DNA of 64,000 nt from Limnanthes douglasii subsp. nivea (taxonomy: Eukaryota; Streptophyta; Magnoliopsida; Brassicales; Limnanthaceae), in NCBI GenBank assembly GCA_036936605.1, contig JAUPFV010000005.1:49930742-49994741 (forward strand), in the 5' to 3' direction. The notes under the pieces are model-generated. The model searched no databases, had not been told where the DNA came from, and worked only from the letters and a program-made list of their open reading frames with translations. Every line of letters begins with the position of its first letter. Position 1 is the first letter of the stretch. Of the stretch, positions 33,961-46,867 are shown piece after piece. The translations under genes and the position numbers were made by a program.

Positions 33961-34780
33961 GATACTAGATATCAAAACAAATATTCAAAAATATTTAAAA
34001 AGTAAACATGTTAACGACTATATTGTAACTATAATTTTGTAAAATAAATAAATATTAAATTTAAAAAAGATATTATCATATCAAAAATAATTATTATCAA
34101 CAAATAGCATAACAATATGTTTTTAAAATAAAATAAAATTAAAATATGTTTTTAAAAATTAAAAAAAAAATTATTCCAACAAAACTAATATATTATAAAT
34201 ATCTACTTTATATATCAATAATAACTAATATATTACACAAATATTTTTAAAAACATATTATAAATTTAAATAAAGAATAATAAAATCGAATTATTTAGTT
34301 ACACAATATCAAATAGTTTATATATATTCACATTTTTTTATAATATTTTCACATCACTATATCTCTAATAATATACAAAATAATATACAAATACAACAAA
34401 TATATCTCCCTTAGAAAAATTTATAAAAAAAATTGATAAACCTAAATAAATAATAATAAAACAAATATTTTTAACAAATACATAAAAGATATAACGAATA
34501 TGAAAATATATTTTCTCTTAGAACAACCACTTAGAAAAATCATATTATAAATCTATATAAACATAATAGTAAAATTAATATCTATATGTTATTATACCTT
34601 TATATTATTTTGTTTTTAATAAAATGGTACCATTTAAATGATGTTATTATATCTTTATATTATAGCCATAGGAGACGACGTCGATGTTACACCAAACTCA
34701 TCTACCAAATATCTTCCCGAGAGAAATTGTTAATACAACCACACTATCTCAACAAATCCTTCGAAGAACCCTCCACAACT
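33450..34780. other. Very AT-rich spacer with (TA)n
   Basis: No gene seen. A (TA)n run occupies about 33908-33957. It lies between the host gene promoter and G2. If G2 had a 3' LTR here, it is no longer recognisable. Confidence 0.5.
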
Positions 34781-34789
34781 GAGAGATGA

Positions 34790-36410
34790 AGCCTCAGAAA
34801 CAGAGGTTGATTCCGATGAAACCCAATCAAACAATAAGGTTGATACCAATGAGGAAACTGTGAAAGAATCGGAAGATGCCTCTCAGAAAAAAGATACGCG
34901 AACCAAGAAAAAAGAAGGTTCTGGTTACTATATATGCGGAAGAAAGAGCAGCAATCGGTGAGAATTTAATGTCTCTTGATGCAGACTATGTCGTTGTTTT
35001 GAAAAATGTATCATACATATATTACGAAGAGGGTCAAGCATCGGTATTGAAAAGAAATGGAAATGGGAAACAACATTACCCTTCATCTTCCCAAAAAAAG
35101 GGAAACACCCTTAGATTGTAGAAAAAATGAATGGTAATCTATCTAGAAATCATCAACTAGGGGCTTTGGTTCCTATTAGATCTGATGATAATTGACTACT
35201 TTGAACAATTAGATTTGTGCCCAACTCAAGTGACACCAAATCAATGGTTCACCCTTCTTTATGTAATCATGGTCTCCCGTTTGTCCAAGATTCCAATCAG
35301 CATTAAAGATTTCATATTTTTTACCAAATTATCCAAAGGACCAAAGCTTTCAGTCTACTATCTTACATTATATGATGACCTAAAAGTCATGGATGATCTC
35401 CTGGAAGCGGACAAGTTTTGGACGCAAAAATTCATATTTATCTCGGGAGCATGGGAAAACGGCAAAGAAATATCTTAAGCCAATCCATCGAGACTGAATC
35501 TTGTCTGAAAAATTGGTCGTAAATATTATAATACTACTCTTCTTAAATTAAATTTTCTAACTGTTGTTACTCTTATTCATTATCAACCTATATGTTCTTA
35601 TCAGAAATTATGAGGCGCTACGTCATTCGTCGAGCAAGAGCCAAGGAAATATTCTTTAAACTTGTCGCATAGGCTGAAGCACAATGGAACAACGCTTTCC
35701 ACACAGCCTTTGAACCAATCAATTTCTTCAACAGTCATTTATTTCTGATCACACCTGGAGCCTCTCCTCCTGAAAAATTGATGGAACAGCCCAACCCTCG
35801 ATAAGCTGTTAAAAGATTGGTCAATCCCGATTGCAAGGCATTCTTACCCATACGCAACAGATGAGACACTCACCTTCCTCAAAAGAAGAAAGCAAAAAAG
35901 GACAAAAAGGCAGCTAGTGCATCTGGTGCTAGCCCTTCAACAAATTCGAAGCCTAAACGTTTAAAAATAAAAACAGAAGAAAGCACATTTTCGCATTAAA
36001 AAGAGATAGATTAACCCAAGGCTAAACACCTTGGAGACTTAATTGTTGAGAATGAGAAGTCCAGTAATCATCGGACTTCTCTTACAAAAAGCAAAGAAGA
36101 AAAGAAAAACATGACCGATGAGATAACCACACTTAAGACTAGTTTGGAGAAGGAAAAATAACTTTCCATCACTGCTGCAAAATACGAATGTACCAAGGAC
36201 ATGTTGGCAGCTATCAACAATGGTAAGAGGAGAAGGTCTTCACACTTTTTCGACAAATTCACGCAACATATCCTAAGATAAACTTTTCTAGCTTCTGGAA
36301 TGACATTCTTGTCGAACAGCGCCCCAGCGAATCCTTCGATCCTATCACAAATTTATCATCTGAAGAGGAATCAGCTGAAGATAAGTCATCTGAATGATTT
36401 TATTACCCTT
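34790..36410 (+). pseudogene. G2 antisense additional ORF (Transposase_28-like), with intron
   Basis: Runs opposite to G2 pol, beyond its 3' end. An acidic N-terminal part reads EVDSDETQSNNKVDTNEE. At 35188-35475 a domain reads DYFEQLDLCPTQVTPNQW and ends FIFISGAWENGKEI, resembling the family 'putative gypsy type transposon' (Transposase_28). A GT-AG interval at 35516-35604 (attg|gtcgt to cttatcag|aaatt) is followed by EAQWNNAFHTAF. Then a Lys/Ser-rich and coiled-coil tail near 36070-36250 (ITTLKTSLEKEK). Several stops. The homologous ORF in G4 has an intron at the matching place. Function unknown. Confidence 0.65.
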
Positions 36411-36603
36411 TGAATTTATGTTATCTTTTTGTATTTGTCATATTAGTACTATAACCAGTTACCCATCCAATTATTCTAAATGATAAAAAAAATTTGCTTA
36501 TATCTCATATTTACCTTCAAGTTATGTGATCCTTTATTTATGTTAACTATTCGAAGTTAAAACATAATCAGATAATTCAAATTATTTTTGAAAAATATAA
36601 TCC

Positions 36604-36785
36604 CTCGAATACTATAGTGCATTAAATCAAACGTTGCACATTGAAAATCGTAGTGCGTTTATTGAACGTATTATTTCGAATATTATAGTGCGCTTATTGG
36701 ACGTAGCACTTCGAATATCACAGTGCGTTTATTAAATGTAGAATTTCGAAGATCACAATGCGTTAATATAACGTAGCACTTTGAA
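36604..36785. repeat. 35-bp minisatellite between G2 pol and antisense ORF
   Basis: Five diverged units of about 35 bp with the consensus cgaatatcatagtgcg and ttattgaacgtagcactt. Confidence 0.8.
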
Positions 36786-37059
36786 GATGGTTATTTCTTC
36801 AAAAAGTGCAATAAACACTTCAGAACATTCTACTCTTGATCAAACTCAAAGATGATTAGTTTTTGATCGGTTATCAAGATAGTTTAAATAAACACTTGTA
36901 AACAACCATTGTCTGAAAATGCATTTTATTGATAATGTTTAATATGTACATAGCGCCTTGTTAAAACCTTCATGGGCCAACATGGTAGGAAATAGTGTTT
37001 TAATTAGTCAAAAGAAAAAGATCAAAATACAACATAGTTATTCCCAGTATAACTTTAGA

Positions 37060-37985
37060 TGTTGTATATTCCACGGGTGTTGAAGCATCCTCCCCTAACT
37101 ATCATAAAGGCGATAAAACCTCGGCTTTATCTTTTCGACAACCACATAAGGTCCTTCCCAATTTGGGGGCATTTTTTGAGGCTTTTCTCCTTAGTATGCA
37201 ACAATAATTTTCTCAACACTTTATCACCTGTTTTAAAATCCCGCCTTTTACCCTCGAATTTTACCTATTCTTTATAAGAGAGTGATAATGGATCACGTTT
37301 AAATGAGCTCGAACTTTTGTTCTCATCAATCATATCTAAATTTTCTCTTTGAGCTTCGTCATTAGATTTTTCAGAATATTGGGTTATTTTAAAAGATGAC
37401 ATCGTAGATTCCACAAGGCTGACAACATTCATTTCATATGCCAAAGCAAAAAGAGTTTCTTTAGTAGCTTCCTTAGGTGTTGTTCGATAAGCCCAAAGCA
37501 CTTCTTGCAAATAATTTGGCCATTTCCCTGCTGCCCCTGTCAAATTCTTCTTCAAACCATCTAAAATAGATTTGCTTAGGGATGAAAAGGTGTTGAAAAA
37601 TATTGTTGAATTCGTTTTGAAGCGCAAAATGAAGTCATTTTTTATTATTAAATTTAAAGCCATTGTCCGTAGTAATTCTCTGAGGCACTGCAAAACAACA
37701 ACAAATACTGTTTACAATGAATTTAATTACATCTTTTGTTTTTGTTATAGATAACGGTTATGCTTCAACCCACTTTGTAAAATATTCTACCGCTACAACT
37801 ATCATTTGCCGTTCTCCAGATGTCATTGGCAAAGGACCCACTAAATCAATTCCCCATTTATCATATGGTATGGCCTCGGTAATAGACATAATTGGAACTG
37901 CCGGCTTATGAATAGAGTTAGCAAACCTTTGACAAGTATCACAGCTTCGAACTAAATTTTTTGCATCGTTCATGATCAAAAGCCA
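37060..37985 (-). pseudogene. G2 gypsy integrase remnant
   Basis: Minus strand: VRSCDTCQRFANSIHKPAVP (end of the zinc-binding HHCC domain), DKWGIDLVGPLPMTSGERQM and VVAVEYFTKWVEA (first catalytic Asp region). After a gap comes KKNLTGAAGKWPNYLQEVLW and AYRTTPKEATKETLFALAYE, then RRDFKTGDKVLRK toward 37200. The central catalytic part is damaged. Confidence 0.8.
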
Positions 37986-38485
37986 ATAAAACCCTACAAG
38001 AAAAACTCGACGAGATAAAGCTTTAAATCCACAATGAGTTGATCATTCTCCATCATGCAACTCGGATAAAACTTTATGTGATTCTCTTACTCAAACATCG
38101 TAATAATGGCATGCTCAATACTTTCTTATACAAAACTATGTATCCAAAAGCTATGTCTCGCAATGTTTTGGCCAATTTCGTATCGTCAGGCAATGCTCCT
38201 CGAATCAAAAAAATTAAAATATCAGTTCGCCAATCACCTCGGACTACATCTGTAGTGACAAACAGTTCTTCCATATAATCACGTTGGTCTGACTGGGTTA
38301 AAATCGAAGGATTCTCTTATAACAAAATCCAAGAATACTCTTCTTTGTAAGCAATATTTGTTAACGAAGCAACTACCATGTTACTTCCTCGACTAATATG
38401 TTCCACAACAACACGATCAAATAATATCATCAAGTTTTGAAGCTCTCTAACCGTACTGAAGTTGCTCTACATAATTTCACAAGTC

Positions 38486-39280
38486 TCAAACCAGCCAAAG
38501 GAACTTCGTATTCAGTTTCGCTATTTGAGGCGTGAAAACCAAATTTGATAGACTAAAGCATCGTTTTTCCAGATGGAGCAAGTAACTGAACCCCCGTGCT
38601 GCATTCCAAAATACTTGATCTGCCATCTGTTTGAATAACCCACATCGAATTCGCGGGTAAAATATCCTTACTTTCTTCTTATTTGATCTACTTGAATGAA
38701 ATTCAACAAGAAAATCTGCCAAAGATTGAGCTTTAATTGCAGTTCAATGTGTGAATAGCATATCATAACCCAACTGTACTGACCACTAGGTCATTCTCTT
38801 CGAAATATCAAGACGTTGCAAAATATTTTTCAAGGGAAATGAAGTCCGAACCTCAATGTTATGAGCTTGGAAATAAGGGCGGATCTTTCTAGCAACCACC
38901 ACCAACGCTAATATCTTTTTTTCTGTTGCCACCAAACTTTTGCTGACATAGTACATCGGCTTCAGAATTCTTGAATCTTTGCTTATCAATACTGCACTTA
39001 CTGCAAAATCTGATACCGCAATGTACAAAAAGAGTTTTTCTTCACTTCGAGGCATTGATAAAAGTTTTGGTGATGATAATAAGTTTTTGATGCTTGTAAA
39101 CGCTGCTTCACAATCCGAAGTCCACTCAAACCTTTTTGGCTCTTGCAACACTTGAAAAAAGGAAAATATTTGTCAGAAAATCTAGAAATAAAACTATTAA
39201 GTGTTGTTAACCTTCCTGTCAAAACTTTCACTTCATTAACCGTTTGAGGTGAATTCATTGTCATTACAGCTTTCAACTCT
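38486..39280 (-). pseudogene. G2 gypsy RNase H region
   Basis: Reads KVLTGRLTTLNSFISRFSDK (RT connection), FEWTSDCEAAFTSIKNLL, LFLYIAVSDFAVSAVLISKD, then MADFLVEFHSSRSNKKK and a degraded plant-type RNase H. Multiple frames. Confidence 0.75.
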
Positions 39281-39299
39281 TCTGGGTCAGCTTCTATTT

Positions 39300-39870
39300 A
39301 TCTTTGACTGTTAACATAACCCAAGAACTTCCCTGATCGAACTCTGAAAGTACATTTTCCAGGATTAAGCTTTAGCCTGATTACCCTTAGATTCAATAAT
39401 GTCTCCTCTAAATCTTCTAGATGTGCATCTCCCACCAATCTTTTTACCACTATATCATCGGTATACACCTTTATATTTGTTTCGATCTAGGTGGCAAATG
39501 CTTTATTCATTAACCTTTGATAGGTATCTCCGACCTTTATGTGCATAACCTTGTAATAATGCAAACCCTTGTCTCTTATGAAGGTCGTACATTCTTGGTC
39601 ATTCGGATCCATCTGGATCTGATTATATCCCCCAAAAGCATCCATCAAAGTTAATATTATGTTTCTTGAAGTAGAATCAATCAGTTGGTCTATTCGAGTA
39701 ACAGGAAATGGGTCTTTAAGACAGGCTCGATTTAGGTCTGTAAAATCCATACACATTCTCCACTTTTCGTTCTTCTTCTTGACTACTATTGGATTCGCCG
39801 TCCATAAAGAATATTGCGACTCCCTTATATATCTAACCCTGGATAAACAATCCACTTCCCTGATCAATTG
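39300..39870 (-). pseudogene. G2 gypsy reverse transcriptase
   Basis: Reads WTANPIVVKKKNEKWRMCMD, FTDLNRACLKDPFPVTRIDQ, LTLMDAFGGYNQIQMDPNDQ. Then, after a frame change near 39485, YTDDIVVKRLVGD, the catalytic Y-x-D-D motif. Otherwise well conserved for a dead element. Confidence 0.85.
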
Positions 39871-40272
39871 CCTCTGCTTTTTCTGATGAAAATGCTCTTA
39901 TTTTTTGAATTACTGGCTTCACCTTCGAATCAACAACTAAACTATAGCAGATTAATTTGATCGGCACACCTATTACATCCTCCGTTTTCCAATCAAAACA
40001 TCCAAATTATAAGATAAAAGTTCTAACAGTCGTTGACGTAGAACTGGGGTCAGTAAGGTTTTTATTCGAAATGTTTTTCCCTCAGAAAAAGTATACTCCT
40101 CAATTTATTCACTTACTGTCAAGGACCCTGAAGTTTCCCTCGGATCTTCAACCCTTTCATTAAAATCTGAGGTCAACCCTTCTGACTGCTATTCATTCAT
40201 CATATCTCCACTGCTGGATCCTCGAATCCGAAGTGCGGTGGCATAAAATTCTCTTGTAACTTTTCGGTCGCT

Positions 40273-40737
40273 CTAAATGACTACCACACGATCTCTAACC
40301 ACGTATTTAAAACATTGGTGTACTGTTGATACAACCCCATACATTTTAGACAACCAAAACCTTTCAAAAATAGCGTTGTAACTTGTGGGATGGTTCACCA
40401 CCATAAAGAGCACTTGAACTTTCTTTTTGAAAGGTCTCTTCCATATACTCACCTCTCCTTCGAATTCTCCTATGACCCGTGATGTCACACCAATGAAACC
40501 AATGATCGTACGCTCCGACTGAGAAATTTGAGGAGGATTACATATCATGTAATATGTTGCTTTGAAAAATACATTTACAGAACTCCCGGTATCTATAAGC
40601 ACGCGTCTAATTTCGACACCAACAACTTCTGCCCCAGTAACCACCGCGTCATCATGTGGCCCCGCAATACCTCGCAAATCGTCCTCATCGAATAAAATAA
40701 AAGGAATATCCTTCTTCCCATACAAATGAGTGGACAT
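40273..40737 (-). pseudogene. G2 gypsy aspartic protease
   Basis: 154-residue open stretch with an intact active-site motif VLIDTGSSVNVFF and the downstream VVNHPTSYNAIFERFWLSKM. It processes Gag-Pol in living relatives. Flanked by gag on the right and RT on the left. Confidence 0.85.
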
Positions 40738-41090
40738 TCTCCCTTCAATTTAACTTGTCAAATTGACAACATGTCTCTTCCTCGAACTATCAGTTTTACC
40801 AACCATTGAATCACCTCAAAAATGGTCAACGACTCGAAATACTCACATGGACTTCGAACATGTCCTTCCTTTATTGGCTCTTTGACAACCATCAAAATCA
40901 ACCTATTTAGATCCATATCCAAGTACTCCGAAGTAGCATCAAACTCATTAGCCGTCAAATCTAGAATCATCAAATTTTCAGTTTGCGCATTCGGGTTGGC
41001 CGACTATGGATTCAAGGCTAGAGTTTTCGATGCGTTCCCCTGTGAATTCACATAAGTCAAAAGCTTTACATTCTCAATCAGAATTTGGAC

Positions 41091-42620
41091 TTATTTTTTT
41101 AAAGCAATGCAGTTATTGGTATCATGTCTAATATCATTGTGATATCTACATAATTTATTGTTTCGTTCCTCCCTTAGCCTGTTAATTGGTGTGGGCTTCT
41201 TGAAATTCACATAACTCTTAGTTTTATTAAAAATTGTTGCCATACTTTCAGTTAAATCCGCATAATATTCTGGACTTATCCACTTATTCGACATCGGCCT
41301 GTTGTAGTTGTAGGATGGGGCTTGATTTGAATATCCACTGGTTTGAGGAGGCAAATTATCATTCCCCGGACGCATCTGTTGATTAGCATTTGAAGATTGT
41401 CCTTGGTTATAGGCCACCTGACCGGAATTATTTGGAACGTTAACCGGTCATCCTCAGACCCTAGTTGATTCTTCAATTTTAATATGATCTTCAACCTGAG
41501 CTATTAATGCTCCAAAATTTAAAGCTCTCATTTTTGTTGTCGCATTAGCCAGAGCCCCTGGTAGTAACCTTTGGCGAAAAGCTGCCATCACCACTCCCTC
41601 TTCGCAGTTATCCAAACTTGTCTTTGTCAAAACAAATCATTTTGTGTAGTCCTTCAATGTTTCTCCAACTGCCTGCTTGCATTAGATAATTGTATCATCA
41701 TTTTCCCCCATCTTTTTGCTACCAAAAACTACCTTCAAAATGAAGTATAAAAATATTTTAAAATTTAAAATAGATCTCCTCGAAATCCGGTTGTACAACT
41801 TTAAAGTTGTTCCTTTAAAATTATGTGAAAAAGCACGACACACCAGTCTGTCGTCCTCTTCGAAGTTCATCATGTAATTTTTGAATTGTTCGATGTGATT
41901 GTCTGGACCCTGCATCTCATTGAACTTTTCAACCTTGGCAATATCAAAACGTTTTGGAAGCGTAATAGATCTGATTTCACTTGTCAACGGAAAGTTCCTC
42001 CAATCGACATCATGCACGTACTGATCTTAGTTCCCATGATTGCGTACAAATTCGATCAGTCCCAGCATACTGATTCGATATGTTCCCTTCACACCAATTA
42101 GATTCCCTCAAACAACGAGTAACATTGTCCCTCCTAGATCTGTGTTCCTTCTAATATTTACGAGGTTGTTCCCTTTTTTTCCTTCGAAGAACCCCTATAC
42201 CTTTTAAAACCCGAGCCATAGCTCTCAACCTCCTCGTTACTATATGTGACACACTTTTGCTTATCTTTATTTCTGTTTCAAGAAGAATAACGCTTTTTGG
42301 AGCTTTGAAGCGTGCCTTCTTCTGTTCATTCCTGATCTGTCGATCAATGCAAGATCGATAAAATTGGTTTCCAATTTCAGTTTGTTCATTTGTCTTACTT
42401 CGGACTTCAGCTCCACCCAGTGAATTTCCTGCTTTCTTTGCTTGTATTTCTTATTTAGCGCGTTTATCTTATCCAATAGTTGGTTCATACGCATTTCTAT
42501 ATTAGACTAAGTTTGGATCGGAACATACTATTTTTATTCCCCTAAATCTTCCCTTAACGTCTCAATTGTTGATCGAACCAACAGGTTGTTTTCAGGATTC
42601 ATCGCAAAATTTCAAGATCG
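41091..42620 (-). pseudogene. G2 gypsy gag
   Basis: N-terminal coiled coil at 42494-42267 (MNQLLDKINALNKKYKQRKQ). Gag core at 42017-41682 (LPKRFDIAKVEKFNEMQGPD, EQFKNYMMNFEEDDRLVCRA). Asn/Gln/Pro-rich linker at 41494-41276. Knuckle CRYHNDIRHDTNNC near 41140. Frames are broken between these parts. Confidence 0.8.
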
Positions 42621-42676
42621 TTTTTCTATGTTAATAAAATTCGAACTGATAGAATAGACACTGATTGTTAGTCATC

Positions 42677-42697
42677 CCCAGTGGAGTCACCAGTTTG
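42677..42697 (-). promoter_or_regulatory. G2 primer-binding site and LTR junction
   Basis: Minus strand tggtgactccactggggat follows aaaatcacca. This has the position and form of a plant Ty3/gypsy primer-binding site just inside the 5' LTR. Confidence 0.6.
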
Positions 42698-43480
42698 GTG
42701 ATTTTGATTATTTAGGATTGTCTTAGTAAACAAGAGAAGAAGTGTTTTAGAGAGAGAAAATAAAAGTATGCAAGTGATATAATCTCATAGATTCTTTTAA
42801 ATGAATTCAGAGCATTGATTGTTACATTTTCAGCTCAGGATACATGTTCATATTATACACGTTCAAATTTTGAAGTATTGGCCCATAGTTAATGAACATA
42901 AATTATAAGTGTATATTTATTGTCTTTCGTATGTCCTAAAGCATGCTTACGTATTAATTATGATTTGATAAGAAGTGTTACGCATTGTGCGAAACATATA
43001 TAGTCTTATATTTGAGACATGAAATCCAAATTTGACAGATTGATGTAAAAGATCTCTCGAAATGTATTTTGACTGAGTACTAGCTCATAACACCTATATT
43101 ATTTAAGCCTCATTCAGTTTGGACTATCCACATTAGTCCATGATTATCCTTTGAGGGGATCAACTTTTTAGTATGAAATTCAATGAGAAAGTTTGGAAGA
43201 GCTTGAGTTGTAATGGTATTTCTTATTTCAAATATGATATGGAAATCTCATAGTTTTATAGACAACTATGTTTATATGTCAAATATGTCAAGATTTTGAG
43301 GATGTTCCTCAAAAATAAAAAAGTTTAGACTATAATCGTATGATCTTGAAAATATGAACTCATTTTTTGTACAACCGCCACCAAAGCTAATGTTACTTCT
43401 CCAGTTATAAATACTAAATTTTGACAGTAATGAGGGATTTGTTGACATTATAAAGGGCTTGACAAGTGGTTTCTTCTTTC
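42697..43480 (-). repeat. Probable G2 5' LTR and junction DNA
   Basis: Non-coding stretch between the G2 primer-binding site and the RNase H of G3. It should hold the G2 5' LTR. I find no second LTR copy in the window, so the outer end is not defined. Confidence 0.4.
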
Positions 43481-46400
43481 CTTACTAGTACTATAATTAT
43501 AACATGATCATAGACTGCTAAATATAGATAAATAATATCACTACTATAATTTCATCGAGCCTTATTTTGCACTTTTTTGCCAAAACTTTATCTTCGGGTA
43601 ACGCATTTCCTGCTAAATTTTTTGAATGTTCCCCCTCCAATCCATGTTAGTGAATGTTGAGATTTAGCAATAAATTTTTGGTCGGTTTTCAAACTCTGTT
43701 CTTTTAACGATTGATGGGCTTTCTTGTGTTAAGATCCACGAGTAATCCTCGGTGTATGTCACAGTTGACAGTGAATCATTGATAGTATTCTCTGCTCTAT
43801 GGACGTGTTTATAGGTGATCTTTTTAAAAAACTGCAGCCAAAACCCGTAAGGCTGCCAACTATGTGTCTAGCCTCACAAACTTGGGTTAGTCTCAACCCT
43901 GCTAGCGTTGTCTCGTACTCAGCTTCGTTATTTGTGGCCGGGAAACCAAATCATATTGCTTGATGCATAGTTATCACCAAGGGTGTGGTGATTTGGACAC
44001 CTTCCCTGCACCCATTGACACTCAATCCCCCGTGGGTTTGGATAATCAACTCATCAGGATCTTTTCTTTGTTCGACCTTCATTTCTTCTAGTTGGCTATA
44101 ATGAAACTCCACCAAGAAGTCTGCCAACACTTGGCCCTTGATAGCTGTTCTCGGTTCGAATTTGATATCGAAATCTCCAATTCAACCGACCACTTGGACA
44201 TTCATCCTGAAACATCTGGTTACTGCAACATATATTTTAGAGGAAAAGACGTTCGAACTACGACTGAATAGCCTTGGAGATAAGGCCGCATGTTCTGGGC
44301 CGCGGTCACTAAGGCCATAGCCAGTTTCTCAAGTTTAAAATACCTTATTTCAGCGCCCAACAAACTCTTGCTCATATAGTAAACTGCTTTAGGGGCCTAA
44401 TCTGCCTTACAAACCAATGCTGCACTGAACACGTAGTCCGACACTGCAATATATAAAAACAAAGTCTCTCATTACAAAGGTTTTGTTAGTAAAGTTGGGG
44501 ACGATAGATAATCATTTAACCTGATGAAATCCTCGGTATATGCATGTGTTCAATTAATTGTCTTAGCATTTCTAAGGGCCTGAAAAAACGGTGCACATTT
44601 GTCAGAGGATCTAGATATAAACCTGTTCAAAGTCGTCACCTTCCCGTCAAGATTTGCACTTCTTTGACATTCATTGGGGGTGCCATGCTACTAAAATCTT
44701 TTAACTGTATTGGATCGGCCTAAAATCCATTTTCGCTGATCATGAACCCTAAAAAATTTCCTAAGCGGACCCCGAATGAACATTTTTATGGGTTTAGCTT
44801 GAGCTTTATTCTTCTCAAATTATCAAACGTTTCTTCCAGATCGGTAAGATGGTCCTCGTCAGTACTGCTCGTAACCAGCATATCGTCTATATATACCTCG
44901 ACATTCCGCCCGATTTGACCCTTAAAAGTCTTGTTTACAAACCTCTGATAGGTTGCGTCCGCATTCTTTAGACCAAAATACATAACTTTATAACAATATA
45001 AGCCTCTTCCAGTTATTAAGGTCGTGCTCTCGTGATCCTTTAGGGTTTAACTTTATCTGGTTGTGCCCAACATAGGCGTCCATGAAAGATAATAGTTTAT
45101 TTCCCGAAGTAGGATCCACCAACTGATCGATTCTCAGCATAGGGAAAGGTCTTTAGGACATGCCCTGTTGAGGTCGGTAAAATTCACGCACATTCTTCAT
45201 TTACCACTTTTCGTTTTTACCAAGACCGGGTTAGACGTCCATTATGGGTATCGGGATTCTCTGATATGACTAACTTTAATCAACCTTTTTAACTTTAGAA
45301 ATAATAATATCAAATTTTTCTGGAGAAAAAACTTGACGTCTTTGTGAAATAGGTCGGACGTTTTGTCGTACAGCCATGCTATGGTAAATTACGCTATCTG
45401 AAACTCATGTCACGGTTCCTAACACCACACAAATAAATGCAACATTTCCTTGAGGAACTAAATTAACCTTTTCCAAAAATGAGGAGACAAATTCATCCCA
45501 ATATTCAAAACTCTTCCTCTCGGAAATTCGTAACTGTCACAATTTCCATCTGTCAACAACAATCTGAGGGCCTCATTGGGATCATCTAATGGTTCTGATC
45601 TCGAGGTTGACCCTGCTAATAGTTAATCCTCTACTCGAATCATTTTTTTATCGGTTTTAGTTGCTAGATCCGCTCGGTAACATTATTTTGTTGTCTTCTG
45701 ACTACTTCTAATTACGCAATTGTTGTTGCCAACCATATACTCTAAACATTGGTGAACCGTAGACGTTACCGCATGCATTATCGATAACCAGATCTGTAAA
45801 AAATTGTGTTATGAGAGATCGACGTATTCACGACCACAAACATCACTATTACCTCCTTTTTTAAAAGACCTCGGCCCAAATGCACCAACCCTTCAAATTA
45901 TCCCACTACCTCGGTTGTTGATCCTGTGAACCTCATTATGGTTCAGTCTGATTTTAAAATGACTAGTGGTTTTTTGAATTTTGCATAGGTGGTCAAGAAA
46001 ATTATGTTTGTTGAGCTTTCAGTGTCAACCAGAATTCTACATACTTCATCTCCCACAATTGCAGCTACAATCACCACTTCGTCCTCGTGTGGTCCTGCAA
46101 TATCCCTCATATTATCTTTGTCAAAATAAAGTATATGGGATGGGCTAATGTACAAGTTAGGTGATGTTATTACTTCCAGGTGAGTAGCGACTCAAAAAAC
46201 CTACATAAGCTACTAATCTTTTTTCTTCCTTCAAGACTTTCATATTCTATCGAACTAATTATATTCTGATCCTTGTCATGATCTAAGTACTTTGTGGATA
46301 CATCAAATAGGTCGGTAACCTCGAAGATTGCCAACGTTGTTTCTGGTTTTGGTATTGTCACGATTTCTTTAGAAGCCGCACTCTGTTGAACCTGCTTCTT

Positions 46401-46862
46401 TACATAGTTGGCCAATTTTCTGTTTCCTATCAACATCGATATAATATTTTGTGTTATGCCCTACGTCTTCGTGGTACCTGCAATATCGGTTATTGTGGTT
46501 TTCTCGGAGGATTTGGATCGCAAAAGGTCTGCAAAAATGTAAATTTTTCTTTGACTTTTAAAAAATGGTCAATACGCACTCGGTAAAGTTGGCAAAATAT
46601 ATGGGTCACGTCTATTTGCTCGATATGGGTCGATTGACTATCTGGTTGCTAGGCTAACTCGTTACGGTTGCAATCTCGATGCTTTTACAAGGAAAAATTG
46701 CGTCACTGGTGGCAGGGTGCTTATCAATTAGGGCTGAGGAGTAGAGATGTGCTTCTGCAAATTCTGCTAGTATGTTACGATCACAGCTTGCTCACTTTGT
46801 TGTATTTGTGCTGCTAATTTGGACGTTTCAGTTTCTTCGATTAAGATTTGCTTCTCTATTTT
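43480..46862 (-). pseudogene. G3 gypsy pol and gag C-terminus
   Basis: Right to left: knuckle-like CRYHEDVGHNTKYY near 46470 (last Cys replaced by Tyr); gag/protease linker at 46436-46170; protease ILVDTESSTNIIFLTT (G of the triad replaced by E) at 46155-45943; RT at 45240-44786 with GLKNADATYQRFVNKTF and YIDDMLVTSS; RNase H with ATNNEAEYETTLAGLRL near 43920 and ENTINDSLSTVTY near 43750. Integrase is missing; the element is cut off near 43480 next to G2. The gag N-terminus and 5' LTR continue at 57416-59081 beyond the G4 insertion. Confidence 0.8.
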
Positions 46863-46867
46863 GAGCT
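46863..46867. repeat. 5-bp target duplication, left of G4
   Basis: gagct, repeated at 57411-57415 after the other LTR. Confidence 0.85.

Noticed and set aside
34790..42697. G2 as an endogenous plant pararetrovirus
   Set aside because: It has an integrase, a gypsy-type gag with a C-x2-H-type knuckle and an LTR-type primer-binding junction, and no movement protein region. It is a Ty3/gypsy retrotransposon.
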